This document shows positions 36,042-44,371 of a stretch of 64,000 nt of DNA, in pieces. The stretch lies in contig NZ_CP009285.1 in the NCBI RefSeq assembly GCF_000758665.1, positions 2,170,001 through 2,234,000 on the forward strand. Reading direction: 5' to 3'. Numbering within the stretch: position 1 is the stretch's first letter; each line of letters opens with the position of its first letter. The notes beneath the pieces are model-generated. The model did no database searches. It worked only from the letters and a program-made list of their open reading frames with translations, and had not been told where the DNA came from. This stretch comes from Paenibacillus borealis (GTDB lineage: Bacteria > Bacillota > Bacilli > Paenibacillales > Paenibacillaceae). The position numbers were made by a program, and so were the translations under genes.

Positions 36042-37402
36042 CTCACATTAGGATTAGGTTCGAAGTGCTTTGGATAGGGGTCGTCCATCAAGCGATTCCA
36101 ATGAAAAGCTCCGTTTAGCGCTTGGTACAGCTGGAGCAGTGTACTTGCGATTCCCGCCGCGCCGTGCATATACCCTTTGTTCACGGTGAGCTTCTCTGGC
36201 TCTAAGCGAGTCTCCGCAAGAGGCCAAGCTATTTTGTCATGTCCAACGTCTTCCGCTTCGCCCAGAAGCACACCGGCGCAGCGCTTCGCGACATCGAGGT
36301 AATGCCGATCCCCGAACGCCGTAAACAAAGCAAGATGGAACTGAAGAATCGCCGCCGTGCCGCAGCAGACGCAAGTATTGTTCCAGTAGCCGGAGGATTG
36401 AATTTCCGGTGCCCCGAAGCTGAGAATTCCTTTGCTCATGTTCTCGACCGTGCTCTTATAACGGGTTTCTCCCGTCAACAGATACAGCTGATAAAATATT
36501 TTGGAGGTTCCGCCCGCACCATGGCAGGCGCCTAAATAAAAAGTTCTGTCCTGAGGGTCATCCATTAGAGGAACAAGCGCCCCGTCTTTCAGCGGTACGG
36601 ATATCGCATTCAGATAATCCGCTGCCGACCTGGCAGAAGCCAGGAAAGTTTGGTCTTGGGTATAGGCATAGAATACCGACATCACATAACCGATACCGGA
36701 AGTTCCGATCACGAAATTGGGAAAGCTGTACGGATAACCGAAGGGCTTTACATCCCACGCCGCTCCTCCCCGAGAATTCGGGCGTTGGCTCTTTACGATC
36801 GTGCGGGCCGAGGTGACTGCCAGCGCATGCAATTGCTTGTCGTCCAGCACGGCGGCAAGCTTCAGCATGAGGAGGGCAAGGCCGGAATCTCCTAAGGCGT
36901 AATAAGGAAGTCCGGTCCAGCCCGCATCGCCGTTATCCCATTCGACGGACGCGGCCAAATACAGGGCGATTTCCCGCAAGGCGATCAAGGTGCCCTCGTC
37001 GCGTGTTTCTTCGTAATACGTCAAGAGCGCACTGGCTATGCTTCCAATACCTGAATTGACATTCAGCTCGATATATTTTGCATTCGGATTCTGAATCCGC
37101 AATTGCTTCCGCCAGTGCCGGCCAATATATCGAAAACCCTCTTGCGAAATTCGCAAATAGCCACTAATTTGAGTAGACTTGTACAGCTCCAGATAGAAAT
37201 AGGAAAGACCCGCCGCACCGTTTTCAAATCCGAGGTCTATCTCAGCATCCGGCCTGTCGATCCAATAAAAGCCGTCCGGGTCGGATACGCGATATTGTTC
37301 AATATAGCGATGCGCCTTTTCAATCGTATCGAGAAGACCGGTCGCTTCCACTTGTTTGAAGGAGGTAAAGGGTTTTCCAATGGCATGAGTATGGTCTTTC
37401 AT
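36038..37402 (-). CDS. LanC-like (lanthionine synthetase C-like) protein with altered metal site
   Basis: 454 residues with seven Gly-rich turns typical of the LanC double alpha-barrel, at about 61-65, 117-120, 171-174, 233-236, 293-298, 346-350 and 412-417. Known cyclases bind zinc by Cys, then Cys-His. Here the first ligand fits Cys293 (GACHGAGG), and the second motif reads CVCCGTA (Cys344, Cys346, Cys347), with Cys in place of the usual His. The fourth turn (GTSGIGY) lacks the His found in cyclases. No lantibiotic precursor, LanB or LanM gene is near. It begins 12 bases after the importer ATPase gene and overlaps the amidohydrolase. It may bind or modify a thiol- or thioether-containing amino acid; this is inference. 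Confidence 0.8.
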   Translation of the reverse strand: MKDHTHAIGKPFTSFKQVEATGLLDTIEKAHRYIEQYRVSDPDGFYWIDRPDAEIDLGFENGAAGLSYFYLELYKSTQISGYLRISQEGFRYIGRHWRKQLRIQNPNAKYIELNVNSGIGSIASALLTYYEETRDEGTLIALREIALYLAASVEWDNGDAGWTGLPYYALGDSGLALLMLKLAAVLDDKQLHALAVTSARTIVKSQRPNSRGGAAWDVKPFGYPYSFPNFVIGTSGIGYVMSVFYAYTQDQTFLASARSAADYLNAISVPLKDGALVPLMDDPQDRTFYLGACHGAGGTSKIFYQLYLLTGETRYKSTVENMSKGILSFGAPEIQSSGYWNNTCVCCGTAAILQFHLALFTAFGDRHYLDVAKRCAGVLLGEAEDVGHDKIAWPLAETRLEPEKLTVNKGYMHGAAGIASTLLQLYQALNGAFHWNRLMDDPYPKHFEPNPNVR

Positions 37403-37414
37403 TCGGGCAACTCC

Positions 37415-38167
37415 TTAGATATTGAATTCAATTGGCTCCAAAATTCTTCTCAAAAACTGCCTCGTTCGTTCTTCCTTTGGCCGGACCAACACTTCGCTCG
37501 GAATTCCTTGCTCCACGATAACGCCGCCGTCCATAAAAATGACCTTGCTGGCCACATCGTGGGCAAACGAGATTTCATGCGTGACGATAATCATGGTGAT
37601 GCCTTCACTCGCGATCTTCTTGATCAGCGACAAGGTTTCGCCGATCAATTCCGGATCCAAAGCCGATGTCGGCTCGTCAAACAGGATCACTTCCGGACTT
37701 AGCGCAACTGCTCTGGCGATGCCGACGCGTTGTTGCTGTCCGCCGGAAAGCTGCGACGGATAATAGTCGTTCCGGTCGGCCAGTCCCACCTTGACCAATG
37801 CGTTCTTAGCGATTTTAATCGCTTCGGCTTTCGGGATTTTTCTCCCGATGATCAAACCCTCAGTCACATTCTCCAATGCGGTCTTGTTATTGAACAGATT
37901 GTGATTCTGGAATACAAACGCCGTTTTTTGACGAAATTCAAGAATATCCCGTTTTTTCGCCTTCTTAAACTCGGTAGTCTTCTCTCCAATGGTGAGCGTG
38001 CCTTGATCGGCTTTTTCCAAAAAAACGATGCTTCTCAGAAGGGTCGTTTTACCCGAGCCGCTTGCGCCTAGAATGACAACAACTTCGCCTTTATCGACAT
38101 GAACGTCCACACCTTTAAGAATTTTATTTTTCCCAAAGGATTTGTGGATGTTTTTTATTTCGATCAT
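37415..38167 (-). CDS. Amino-acid ABC transporter ATP-binding protein
   Basis: 250 residues with Walker A GASGSGKTT, signature LSGGQQQRVG, Walker B VILFDEP and TSALDP, and the switch histidine in VTHEISFAHD. This is the pattern of polar amino-acid importers (GlnQ/TcyN type). The ATG overlaps the stop of permease 2 by four bases, so it is coupled with the permeases and drives uptake of the ligand of the family-3 binding protein. Confidence 0.95.
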   Translation of the reverse strand: MIEIKNIHKSFGKNKILKGVDVHVDKGEVVVILGASGSGKTTLLRSIVFLEKADQGTLTIGEKTTEFKKAKKRDILEFRQKTAFVFQNHNLFNNKTALENVTEGLIIGRKIPKAEAIKIAKNALVKVGLADRNDYYPSQLSGGQQQRVGIARAVALSPEVILFDEPTSALDPELIGETLSLIKKIASEGITMIIVTHEISFAHDVASKVIFMDGGVIVEQGIPSEVLVRPKEERTRQFLRRILEPIEFNI

Positions 38168-38871
38168 GCGGCTTCACCCCTGTATTTTCCGATGCTTTTT
38201 TCCAATGCTTTGCCCAAAAACTCAACAATGAGGCTGAGTCCCCAGTAAACCAATGCGGCTGCCAGATAAGCTTCAAAGTAACTAAAGTACAAGTTTGCGT
38301 ATTTTAATGCCCCATTAAGAACATCGACGACTCCGATCAAGATAACAAGGGAGGTTGCCTTCATCAGCGCAATGACGATCCCCGTTAGTGAGGGTACAAA
38401 CACAATCATCATCTGTGGAATGATGATTCGCCGAAAAGTCTTAAAAAAACTTAATCCGACCGTATATCCGGCTTCATACTGGCCTTTGTCAACCGATAAG
38501 AGCGAGCCTCTAATATATTCGCTCATGTGGGCAATAGAAGGCAAAGAAAGCGCAAAGATACCGACATAAATGCGACTGACATCCCGTATCGTAACGGTCA
38601 AGTGCAATAATCTTGCAATACTATCAAAATGCGTAACAAATAGAATGCTGGATACGACTAAAATTAAATTGATCGGAATCGCCTTGAAAGCAATAACGAA
38701 ACCATCGGCAACGAGCGAAAACACCGGAATGCGGTATGTCCGAAGTGCTGCGAAAATGACTCCGAAAAACAATCCGATCACGACCACCACGAATGTGATA
38801 AGCAGCGTAGTGGGGATGTAGGATACGGCACTCTTAAACGCTTCTACTATAAACTGCGGTTTAATATTCAT
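38164..38871 (-). CDS. Amino-acid ABC transporter permease 2
   Basis: 235 residues with five hydrophobic segments and the polar amino-acid permease loop EAGYTVGLSFFKTFRRIIIP. It overlaps both neighbours by four bases. Two different permeases with a single ATPase recall the cystine/thioether importer TcyKLMN of Bacillus. The TCY-like substrate is an inference, not shown by the sequence. Confidence 0.92.
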   Translation of the reverse strand: MNIKPQFIVEAFKSAVSYIPTTLLITFVVVVIGLFFGVIFAALRTYRIPVFSLVADGFVIAFKAIPINLILVVSSILFVTHFDSIARLLHLTVTIRDVSRIYVGIFALSLPSIAHMSEYIRGSLLSVDKGQYEAGYTVGLSFFKTFRRIIIPQMMIVFVPSLTGIVIALMKATSLVILIGVVDVLNGALKYANLYFSYFEAYLAAALVYWGLSLIVEFLGKALEKSIGKYRGEAA

Positions 38872-39581
38872 AGGGACCCATCCACCGGTTTCCTTCCGTA
38901 GTTCAATTTCTTAATCAGGATTGATGACCCTTTCTCAAGAACGATGCTGGCAGCAACAAAAATAAGGGCGGCATCCGCATATCCTTCGAGAGAATGCTGC
39001 GTGCTGTAACTGATGACGGTAATCATCCCCATCATATCGATGATACCAAGCATATAAACAAGCGCAGTGGCCGGCAGTAGCCCCACAATCATAGCGCTAA
39101 GCCCTGGCAACAACACGCGAAAGGCCTGGGGTAGCACAATCCTGCGAAAGGTTTGAAAACCGGTAAGTCCGACCATGTGTCCCGCCTCCGTCTGACCGCG
39201 CGGAACGGACAGGATGGCCGCACGGATGTGCTCCGCCAGAAATGCACCTTCGTTCATACCGAACGCCAAAAACACAAATATCAATTTAGGCCAGCCCGAA
39301 GCGACATTGCTGCCGAAAATGACGTTAAGGAGCAGCGGGATTCCGTAATAGACCAAAAAGATGTGAATCAATATAGGAGTCCCTCTGAAAAATGAAATAT
39401 AAATGCCGGCGAATTGATGCAAAACCGGGATCTTTTTGACCCGAATGACCGCCAATACGGTTCCCAGAATAAGAGCCAATAGAGTCGAAACGAAGACCAC
39501 ATACAGCGAAATCGGGAACTTGGCCAGTATTTTCGGGAAATACTCCATCATCCGTTCAATTGAAAAAAAATCGTCGTTCAT
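38868..39581 (-). CDS. Amino-acid ABC transporter permease 1
   Basis: 237 residues from the ATG at 39581 with AAGGGAAGG upstream; a longer frame from 39632 runs through the intergenic hairpin and is unlikely. It has five hydrophobic segments and the loop EAGHMVGLTGFQTFRRIVLP, characteristic of amino-acid importers. The gene lies after a 46-base hairpin that separates it from the binding-protein gene and overlaps permease 2 by four bases. Confidence 0.92.
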   Translation of the reverse strand: MNDDFFSIERMMEYFPKILAKFPISLYVVFVSTLLALILGTVLAVIRVKKIPVLHQFAGIYISFFRGTPILIHIFLVYYGIPLLLNVIFGSNVASGWPKLIFVFLAFGMNEGAFLAEHIRAAILSVPRGQTEAGHMVGLTGFQTFRRIVLPQAFRVLLPGLSAMIVGLLPATALVYMLGIIDMMGMITVISYSTQHSLEGYADAALIFVAASIVLEKGSSILIKKLNYGRKPVDGSL

Positions 39582-39597
39582 AGGAGCCTTCCCTTCA

Positions 39598-39644
39598 GGT
39601 TCGCCCACGCTGCGAAGAGGATCTCTTCGCAACGCGGGCGAACC
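39598..39644 (-). terminator. Intra-operon hairpin between the binding-protein and permease genes
   Basis: GGTTCGCCC (39598) pairs with GGGCGAACC (ends 39644), and TGCGAAGAG pairs with CTCTTCGCA inside, closing on a GAT loop. No T run follows. Such stems after a binding-protein gene usually raise its message over that of the membrane parts. Confidence 0.8.
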
Positions 39645-39658
39645 GCGCGTAGAGCCGA

Positions 39659-40534
39659 TTAATTAGGTTTGACAGTAACGTCGATGCCAAGAATCTCCAG
39701 GGAATGCTTGCTTAAAGTTCCGTCTGCTAACAGCTTGTTGATCGCCGCATCCACTTCATTCTTAAGGGATTCGCTGCCATAGTTGTATAAGAGATAAGTG
39801 CCGTTCTTCGTGCTCGGGTCGTAGAACAGATTGTCGCCGGCCACATCGAATGCGTCCTCGCCGTACGCTTCCAGAAGAGCTTTATCATTCAACCGTTCGC
39901 CGAAGAGCGCATCAACCGCACCGCTTTTCAGATTGGCCAGCTGCTGTTCGACCGTACCGGAATCCCAAACAATATCTATTTTATTGTCCGGATGCGTTTC
40001 GTTATATTTCTCTACGCTGGAGGCAACAGCAACACCCGGAGAAAGCGCGATCTTCAAGCCCCCAAGATCATCCTCCGTTTTGACGACAATACCGGAGCCC
40101 TTCTTGACCTTCAAGGTGTATCCGGTATTCTCATAATAGCTTTCATCGCCCAACAGGTACTTGGCCGCGCGTTCTTCCGTCCAACTGGCATGGATGGAAA
40201 GAATATCGAACGCTTTGGTATCAAGCCCGACAAAAGCGGCCTGGAAATCCGTTATCGGTTCATATTTGAATTCATACTGCGGCAGAAGCTTATCGATCTC
40301 GACAAGCGTTTCATAATCATATCCTTGCCACTTCCCGGATTCATCCAAAGTAGCGATTTTGGGAATGCCATTGACGAGACCCACTTTAATAGTCTTCGGT
40401 GCGGAAGATGCGCTTTCCTGATCTGCAGCGCCAGATTCGTTTTTGTTGCTGCTGTTATTACCGCAAGCGGTGATGGATAGCGCCAATACCATCGTAAGAG
40501 CAAGCCAAATAATCCTTTTCCTTTTCATTTCCAT
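39659..40534 (-). CDS. Family 3 amino-acid-binding lipoprotein
   Basis: 291 residues. The lipobox is SITACGNN after a short hydrophobic signal, then a Ser/Asn-rich spacer. The family-3 fold is clear: GKWQGYDYETLVEIDKLLP, FDILSIHASWTEERAAKY and NLKSGAVDALFGER. GGAGGAA lies seven bases before the ATG. It is the first gene of the importer/LanC/amidohydrolase operon. The ligand is a polar or modified amino acid, identity unknown. A well-formed promoter lies just upstream (40650-40678). Confidence 0.92.
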   Translation of the reverse strand: MEMKRKRIIWLALTMVLALSITACGNNSSNKNESGAADQESASSAPKTIKVGLVNGIPKIATLDESGKWQGYDYETLVEIDKLLPQYEFKYEPITDFQAAFVGLDTKAFDILSIHASWTEERAAKYLLGDESYYENTGYTLKVKKGSGIVVKTEDDLGGLKIALSPGVAVASSVEKYNETHPDNKIDIVWDSGTVEQQLANLKSGAVDALFGERLNDKALLEAYGEDAFDVAGDNLFYDPSTKNGTYLLYNYGSESLKNEVDAAINKLLADGTLSKHSLEILGIDVTVKPN

Positions 40535-40649
40535 TGTCTAATTCCTCCGCATGTTGTTATTTAACTCAGTGTTCTTATCTAATTAGTTGGTTTTAGAATG
40601 CGCGAGTATCTTTATTTATGAGCTCATACCGATTTGCGATTCTAGGATC

Positions 40650-40678
40650 ATAATATTACCATGACAAAACAAAGTCAA
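40650..40678 (-). promoter_or_regulatory. Sigma-A type promoter of the importer/LanC operon
   Basis: On the minus strand TTGACT (40678-40673) and TATTAT (40655-40650) are separated by exactly 17 bases. The candidate TetR operator at 40697-40712 lies about 20 bases upstream of the -35. Confidence 0.75.
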
Positions 40679-40696
40679 TACTTAAATAACAATAAA

Positions 40697-40712
40697 CATT
40701 ACCGGAGTAATG
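40697..40712. promoter_or_regulatory. Palindrome CATTACCGGAGTAATG, candidate operator of the divergent TetR
   Basis: Arms CATTAC and GTAATG with a four-base centre, located between the divergent importer operon and tetR. ATTAC-N4-GTAAT recurs at 41452-41465 ahead of the NmrA-type gene. Confidence 0.65.
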
Positions 40713-40770
40713 TAATATTAATTCTTAGTAAAATGATTTATAATAATGGCAAAGGAGTTGGGGGTAAGAA

Positions 40771-41337
40771 ATGAGCACAAGAGGGGCAACCAAAGAAGCT
40801 ATTTTGACCGCAAGCATCCAGTTATTTAATAAATATGGATTCGATCAAGTCACGATTAATCAAATTTGCAAAGAGATCAATGTGACCAAAACCGCATTTT
40901 ACTATCATTTCAAATCCAAGGATGAGTTGATTTCCGAGGTTTTTTCGTTTGACAATATGATCTCCAATAATGATGTACTGGACATTCTGTCCGTCACCGA
41001 TTATGCCGATCAGGCGATAAAAGGCATGGAGATTTACGTGAAGCACATGGTGCGTTTGGGAGTCGAAATGACGAAGGAAAATTACAGGGTCCACCTTCGG
41101 AACCAGACTCTTCCACTCGATAAAGGTAAGTCATTACTACTCAGCAGCGTTATTCCCACGTTGGTTAAACGGGCCAAAGACGCGGGACAAATCAAAAATC
41201 CGGCGAGCGCAGAGGATCTGCTTGATTCGATGTGTATTATAGCCAATGGAGTCATTCTGAATTGGGCCATTATGGGCGGTAGTTTCGATATTCTGGAAGA
41301 AACCAGGAAGAGGTTTGAAATTTTGCTGGTCTTGTAA
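40771..41337 (+). CDS. TetR family regulator of the amino-acid/LanC operon
   Basis: 188 residues with an N-terminal helix-turn-helix (TINQICKEINVTKTAFYYHF, SKDELI following). AAAGGAG lies before the ATG. Base composition is clearly more AT-rich than in the surrounding sugar loci. It is divergent from the importer operon. The palindrome between them recurs in the promoter of the downstream NmrA-type gene, so it probably controls all three units. A TATAAT at 40739-40744 is its likely -10. Confidence 0.92.
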   Translation: MSTRGATKEAILTASIQLFNKYGFDQVTINQICKEINVTKTAFYYHFKSKDELISEVFSFDNMISNNDVLDILSVTDYADQAIKGMEIYVKHMVRLGVEMTKENYRVHLRNQTLPLDKGKSLLLSSVIPTLVKRAKDAGQIKNPASAEDLLDSMCIIANGVILNWAIMGGSFDILEETRKRFEILLVL

Positions 41338-41359
41338 AGCGAATAGGGTTGTAAAAGGT

Positions 41360-41390
41360 AACGCTTCGCTCAAAAGAGGAGGCGTTTTTT
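41360..41390 (+). terminator. Terminator after tetR
   Basis: AACGCTTC and GGAGGCGTT form an imperfect stem, followed by TTTTTT. Confidence 0.7.
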
Positions 41391-41429
41391 AGCATTTCTA
41401 TTTTCTTTTTATCTCAAGTTCAATAAAAC

Positions 41430-41470
41430 TTTACCAAGGTATTGTTTTTAAATTACCGTTGTAATATAAT
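41430..41470 (+). promoter_or_regulatory. Promoter of the NmrA-type gene with two operator-like palindromes
   Basis: TTGTTT (41442-41447) and a perfect TATAAT (41465-41470) are 17 bases apart. ATTACCGTTGTAAT (41452-41465) fills the spacer, and TTTACCAAGGTATT (41430-41443) overlaps the -35. The two palindromes are 22 bases apart centre to centre, on one face of the helix, a layout suited to repression by the TetR protein encoded just upstream. Confidence 0.65.
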
Positions 41471-41502
41471 TCGAATATTCCTTCGGATTGGAGAGATTAG
41501 AT

Positions 41503-42417
41503 ATGGAACCGAGCAAAGCAAGATTGATACTGGTTATAGGTGGTACAGGAACACAAGGAGGCAACGTGGCCCGCGAGTTGTTGAAGCACGGTCATCGTGT
41601 ACGAATCTTGACCCGGACCCCGGATTCGGCTGCTGCTCAAGCGATAGCGGCTAAAGGTGCGGAGTTGATCCACGGAGACTTGGCCGATGTGGCATCGCTT
41701 GAGCCTGCCATGGACAATGTATCGGCAATCTTCTCAGTACAGTACGCCGATCCCTACGATCAGACAGTTGAGCCGCGAAATGCCGCAAATATGGTAGAGG
41801 CGGCAAGAAAAGCCGGAATTGAACAAGTCGTGCATACCTCGGTCGCTGGCAGCAATGTGTTTCCACGGTGGGATAAATACAAGTATCTGACTCAGACTTG
41901 GGAGAATAAATACGAAATCGAAGAGCTTATCCGCAATGGAGGTTTCCAGGCTTGGACGATTTTGCATCCTTGCTGGTTTATGGAGAATTTTGTAGAGCCC
42001 CACTCGGCCATTATGGCGCCGGAATTGAAAAACGGGGTTTTGTTTGGCACGTTGAAGGGAGATACTCCTCTAAAATTGAATTCCGGGGAGGATACAGCCC
42101 AATTTGCGCGCGCAGCTTTTGAGAATCCGCAGAAGTTCCATGGAAAGGATATTAATGTCGCAAGCGACGAACTTTCCATGACGGAGATTGCGCAAACGCT
42201 GAGTCACGTTCTCGATAAAAAGGTGGTCTTCGAAACCGCAGGCGATGAGGAAACCCGGAAACGCGGAATGTTGGAAGGAACGGTTTATTTTATGGAGTGG
42301 TTAGAAGAAGTGCCCGGTTACGGCTTCGATATTCAGGAAACAAGAGAGTACGGCGTTGAGCTTAAAACTTTTGCGGAATGGGTTGAGGAGAACAGACATA
42401 GGTTTGAAATTAACTAA
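41503..42417 (+). CDS. NmrA/atypical short-chain dehydrogenase-like NAD(P)-binding protein
   Basis: 304 residues from the ATG at 41503, which has GGAGAG seven bases before it. An N-terminal Rossmann motif (VIGGTGTQGGNVARELL) is followed by NmrA-type segments: RILTRTPDS, IHGDLADVASL, VVHTSVAGS and a C-terminal substrate region. Some members are redox sensors binding NAD(P) without catalysis; others reduce quinones or isoflavone-like compounds. Its promoter carries the same palindrome as the TetR/importer intergenic region, which ties it to that system. It is closed by a terminator. Confidence 0.85.
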   Translation: MEPSKARLILVIGGTGTQGGNVARELLKHGHRVRILTRTPDSAAAQAIAAKGAELIHGDLADVASLEPAMDNVSAIFSVQYADPYDQTVEPRNAANMVEAARKAGIEQVVHTSVAGSNVFPRWDKYKYLTQTWENKYEIEELIRNGGFQAWTILHPCWFMENFVEPHSAIMAPELKNGVLFGTLKGDTPLKLNSGEDTAQFARAAFENPQKFHGKDINVASDELSMTEIAQTLSHVLDKKVVFETAGDEETRKRGMLEGTVYFMEWLEEVPGYGFDIQETREYGVELKTFAEWVEENRHRFEIN

Positions 42418-42432
42418 AATACGGAAAAACTC

Positions 42433-42461
42433 AAGAAGCCTGATTTTATGGCTTCTTTTTT
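42433..42461 (+). terminator. Terminator after the NmrA-type gene
   Basis: AGAAGCC and GGCTTCT pair around TGATTTTAT, followed by TTTTT. It separates this gene from the convergent kinase gene. Confidence 0.85.
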
Positions 42462-42511
42462 ATGCGTAAAAATGACTTGCAGACCAGCGCCGCGCCTCAT
42501 TAGCTGCTGGA

Positions 42512-44266
42512 CTAGACAGCTTTTTGCGGCAGCCGGATTTGTACGGCAGTACCTATGCCCAGCCGGCTGTATACTTTTACCCCGTAGTATTCACCGAATT
42601 TAAGCTTGATCCGCCGGTCCACATTCATAATGCCATACCCGCGGCCGGGCTTCTCTCCCAGCAGCGTCTGCAGCGTCTCCCGGCTCATACCCATTCCGTC
42701 ATCGATTACGGACAGAATGATGTCATTGTCCTGAATGATGCCCCTGATATGGATATTCAGCGGGTTGTCCTGATTCCACGAGGCATGAATCACCGAATTC
42801 TCTATAAAGGGCTGCAGAGTCAGCTTCACAGTAGAGTAGGGGAGAATCGCCTCATCAATTGTGTAGGTGATATTCAGCTGCCCCTTGAAGCGGATCAGCT
42901 GGATGGCATTATAGCTCCGGGTCAGTCTGATCTCCTCGTTGATCGTTAGGATGCTCTTTCCTTTGTTAAGCGAGATCCGGTAGAACTTGGCCAGATTCTG
43001 CACCATATCCTGGATCTGGCTGTCCTGGTGCTTAACCGCAAGGGAGGAGATGGAGCCAAGCGTATTATACAGGAAATGAGGATTGATCTGGGCCTGCAGC
43101 AGGTCCAGCTCCGCTTCCTTGCCGAGCAGCTCTTTCCGGGACACCTCGGTAATCAGACCGCTCAGGCGGCCTGTCATCTGGTTGAAGGCGAAGTGCAGCT
43201 GGCCGATCTCGTCATTGCCGAGCTGCTCTTCCCTGGCCGTGTTGAAATCGCCCCGTTCAATGCGCCGGACCATCCGGATTAAGATCCGGATGCGGTTGCT
43301 GAACAGCGAAGCGGTAATATAGATAAGCAGCAGGGCTACGCCGATGAAGGCGAGCGAGATTTTGATAATGAGCTGTGACAGGGACTTGGCATCCTTGATA
43401 ATGCTCTCGTAAGGTACAATCGACACCGTCTTCCAGCCGTTGGCGAGGGTGTTGTAGACCGCAAAAGCTTTAACCCCCTGATAAGTAGTATCAAACCGGC
43501 CGGAAGCCTCCCCTTCAAACTTATGATTGAGCAGTCCGGGAAGGCTTGTGTCGAGAAGCTGCTTGTCGGCGGATGACAGAATAATGCCCTCGTCATTGAT
43601 AATGAAGATATCTTTGCCGCCTGCCTCCTTCTCCATCAGAGAGTAAATGACCGACTCGGACACACTGAAGACCAGCGTTCCGTAAGGATATTGGTTCCGG
43701 TTGTTGTTCAGCAGTCTGGCGAGAGTGAACATGGCGGGACTGTCTTCGCTTTGCGGAGAGGTCAGATAGATGATATTGCCATGGGACTGCTGCAGCTGCT
43801 TGTACAGCTCTGTGTCCTGAACCTCTGGCGTAACGGGTTTGATATAGTAATTATCCTTGGGCAGCGAAGGATTGTCGGAATAGATGAATGCGCTATCAAA
43901 ATCAGGGTAAGCCGCCATAACCGTATCAATACGGTTGCCGATGTACTTATAGACATCCAGATAGGAAGGATCATCTACATATTCAGCAGTCAGATAACTG
44001 GCCAGCCTGTCATCCAGATAGATGGAAGCGGAAATATGTTCATAGCTGTCCAGCTTATTCTCCAGATTCTTATTAATCTGCGCCGTTGAACTCATCATAT
44101 TGATATAGATCTGCTCGGTTAGTTTGGATTTTGTAAGTTCATAGGAGAAATAGACCAGCAGCATCATCGGAATGATGGTGACCAGAACGAACACCAGGAA
44201 CAGCTTGGAGCGGAAGCTCAGGTCGACAAAAGGCAGATAAATATACTTTCTATACAGTTGGCGCAT
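42512..44266 (-). CDS. Sensor histidine kinase, YesM type
   Basis: 584 residues. Two membrane helices (about 18-38 and 290-315) enclose a large extracellular sensor. A HAMP linker follows, then the His_kinase motif with His397 (QINPHFLYNTLGS) and an ATPase domain with DDGMGM and GYGIMNVDRRI near the end. It is divergent from the sugar importer at 44485, which it probably controls through a YesN-type regulator. No regulator gene is adjacent; the nearest such gene is at 32281, beyond the AT-rich block. Confidence 0.92.
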   Translation of the reverse strand: MRQLYRKYIYLPFVDLSFRSKLFLVFVLVTIIPMMLLVYFSYELTKSKLTEQIYINMMSSTAQINKNLENKLDSYEHISASIYLDDRLASYLTAEYVDDPSYLDVYKYIGNRIDTVMAAYPDFDSAFIYSDNPSLPKDNYYIKPVTPEVQDTELYKQLQQSHGNIIYLTSPQSEDSPAMFTLARLLNNNRNQYPYGTLVFSVSESVIYSLMEKEAGGKDIFIINDEGIILSSADKQLLDTSLPGLLNHKFEGEASGRFDTTYQGVKAFAVYNTLANGWKTVSIVPYESIIKDAKSLSQLIIKISLAFIGVALLLIYITASLFSNRIRILIRMVRRIERGDFNTAREEQLGNDEIGQLHFAFNQMTGRLSGLITEVSRKELLGKEAELDLLQAQINPHFLYNTLGSISSLAVKHQDSQIQDMVQNLAKFYRISLNKGKSILTINEEIRLTRSYNAIQLIRFKGQLNITYTIDEAILPYSTVKLTLQPFIENSVIHASWNQDNPLNIHIRGIIQDNDIILSVIDDGMGMSRETLQTLLGEKPGRGYGIMNVDRRIKLKFGEYYGVKVYSRLGIGTAVQIRLPQKAV

Positions 44267-44357
44267 CAGAGAGATCCCTTCTTTACCGGTTATTGACTAG
44301 TTCATCTTAGCAGACGGAATCATGAAATCCAATCACCGGATGTGCCTAAATATCTTT

Positions 44358-44371
44358 AAAAAGCGCTATCA
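44358..44371. promoter_or_regulatory. cre-like site between the kinase and importer genes
   Basis: AAAAAGCGCTATCA matches the sites at 20445 and 51032 at all but the second base. It lies between the two divergent starts. Confidence 0.55.

Noticed and set aside
36038..37402. Lantibiotic biosynthesis cluster
   Set aside because: No precursor peptide, dehydratase or lantibiotic exporter near the LanC-like gene, and its zinc site differs.
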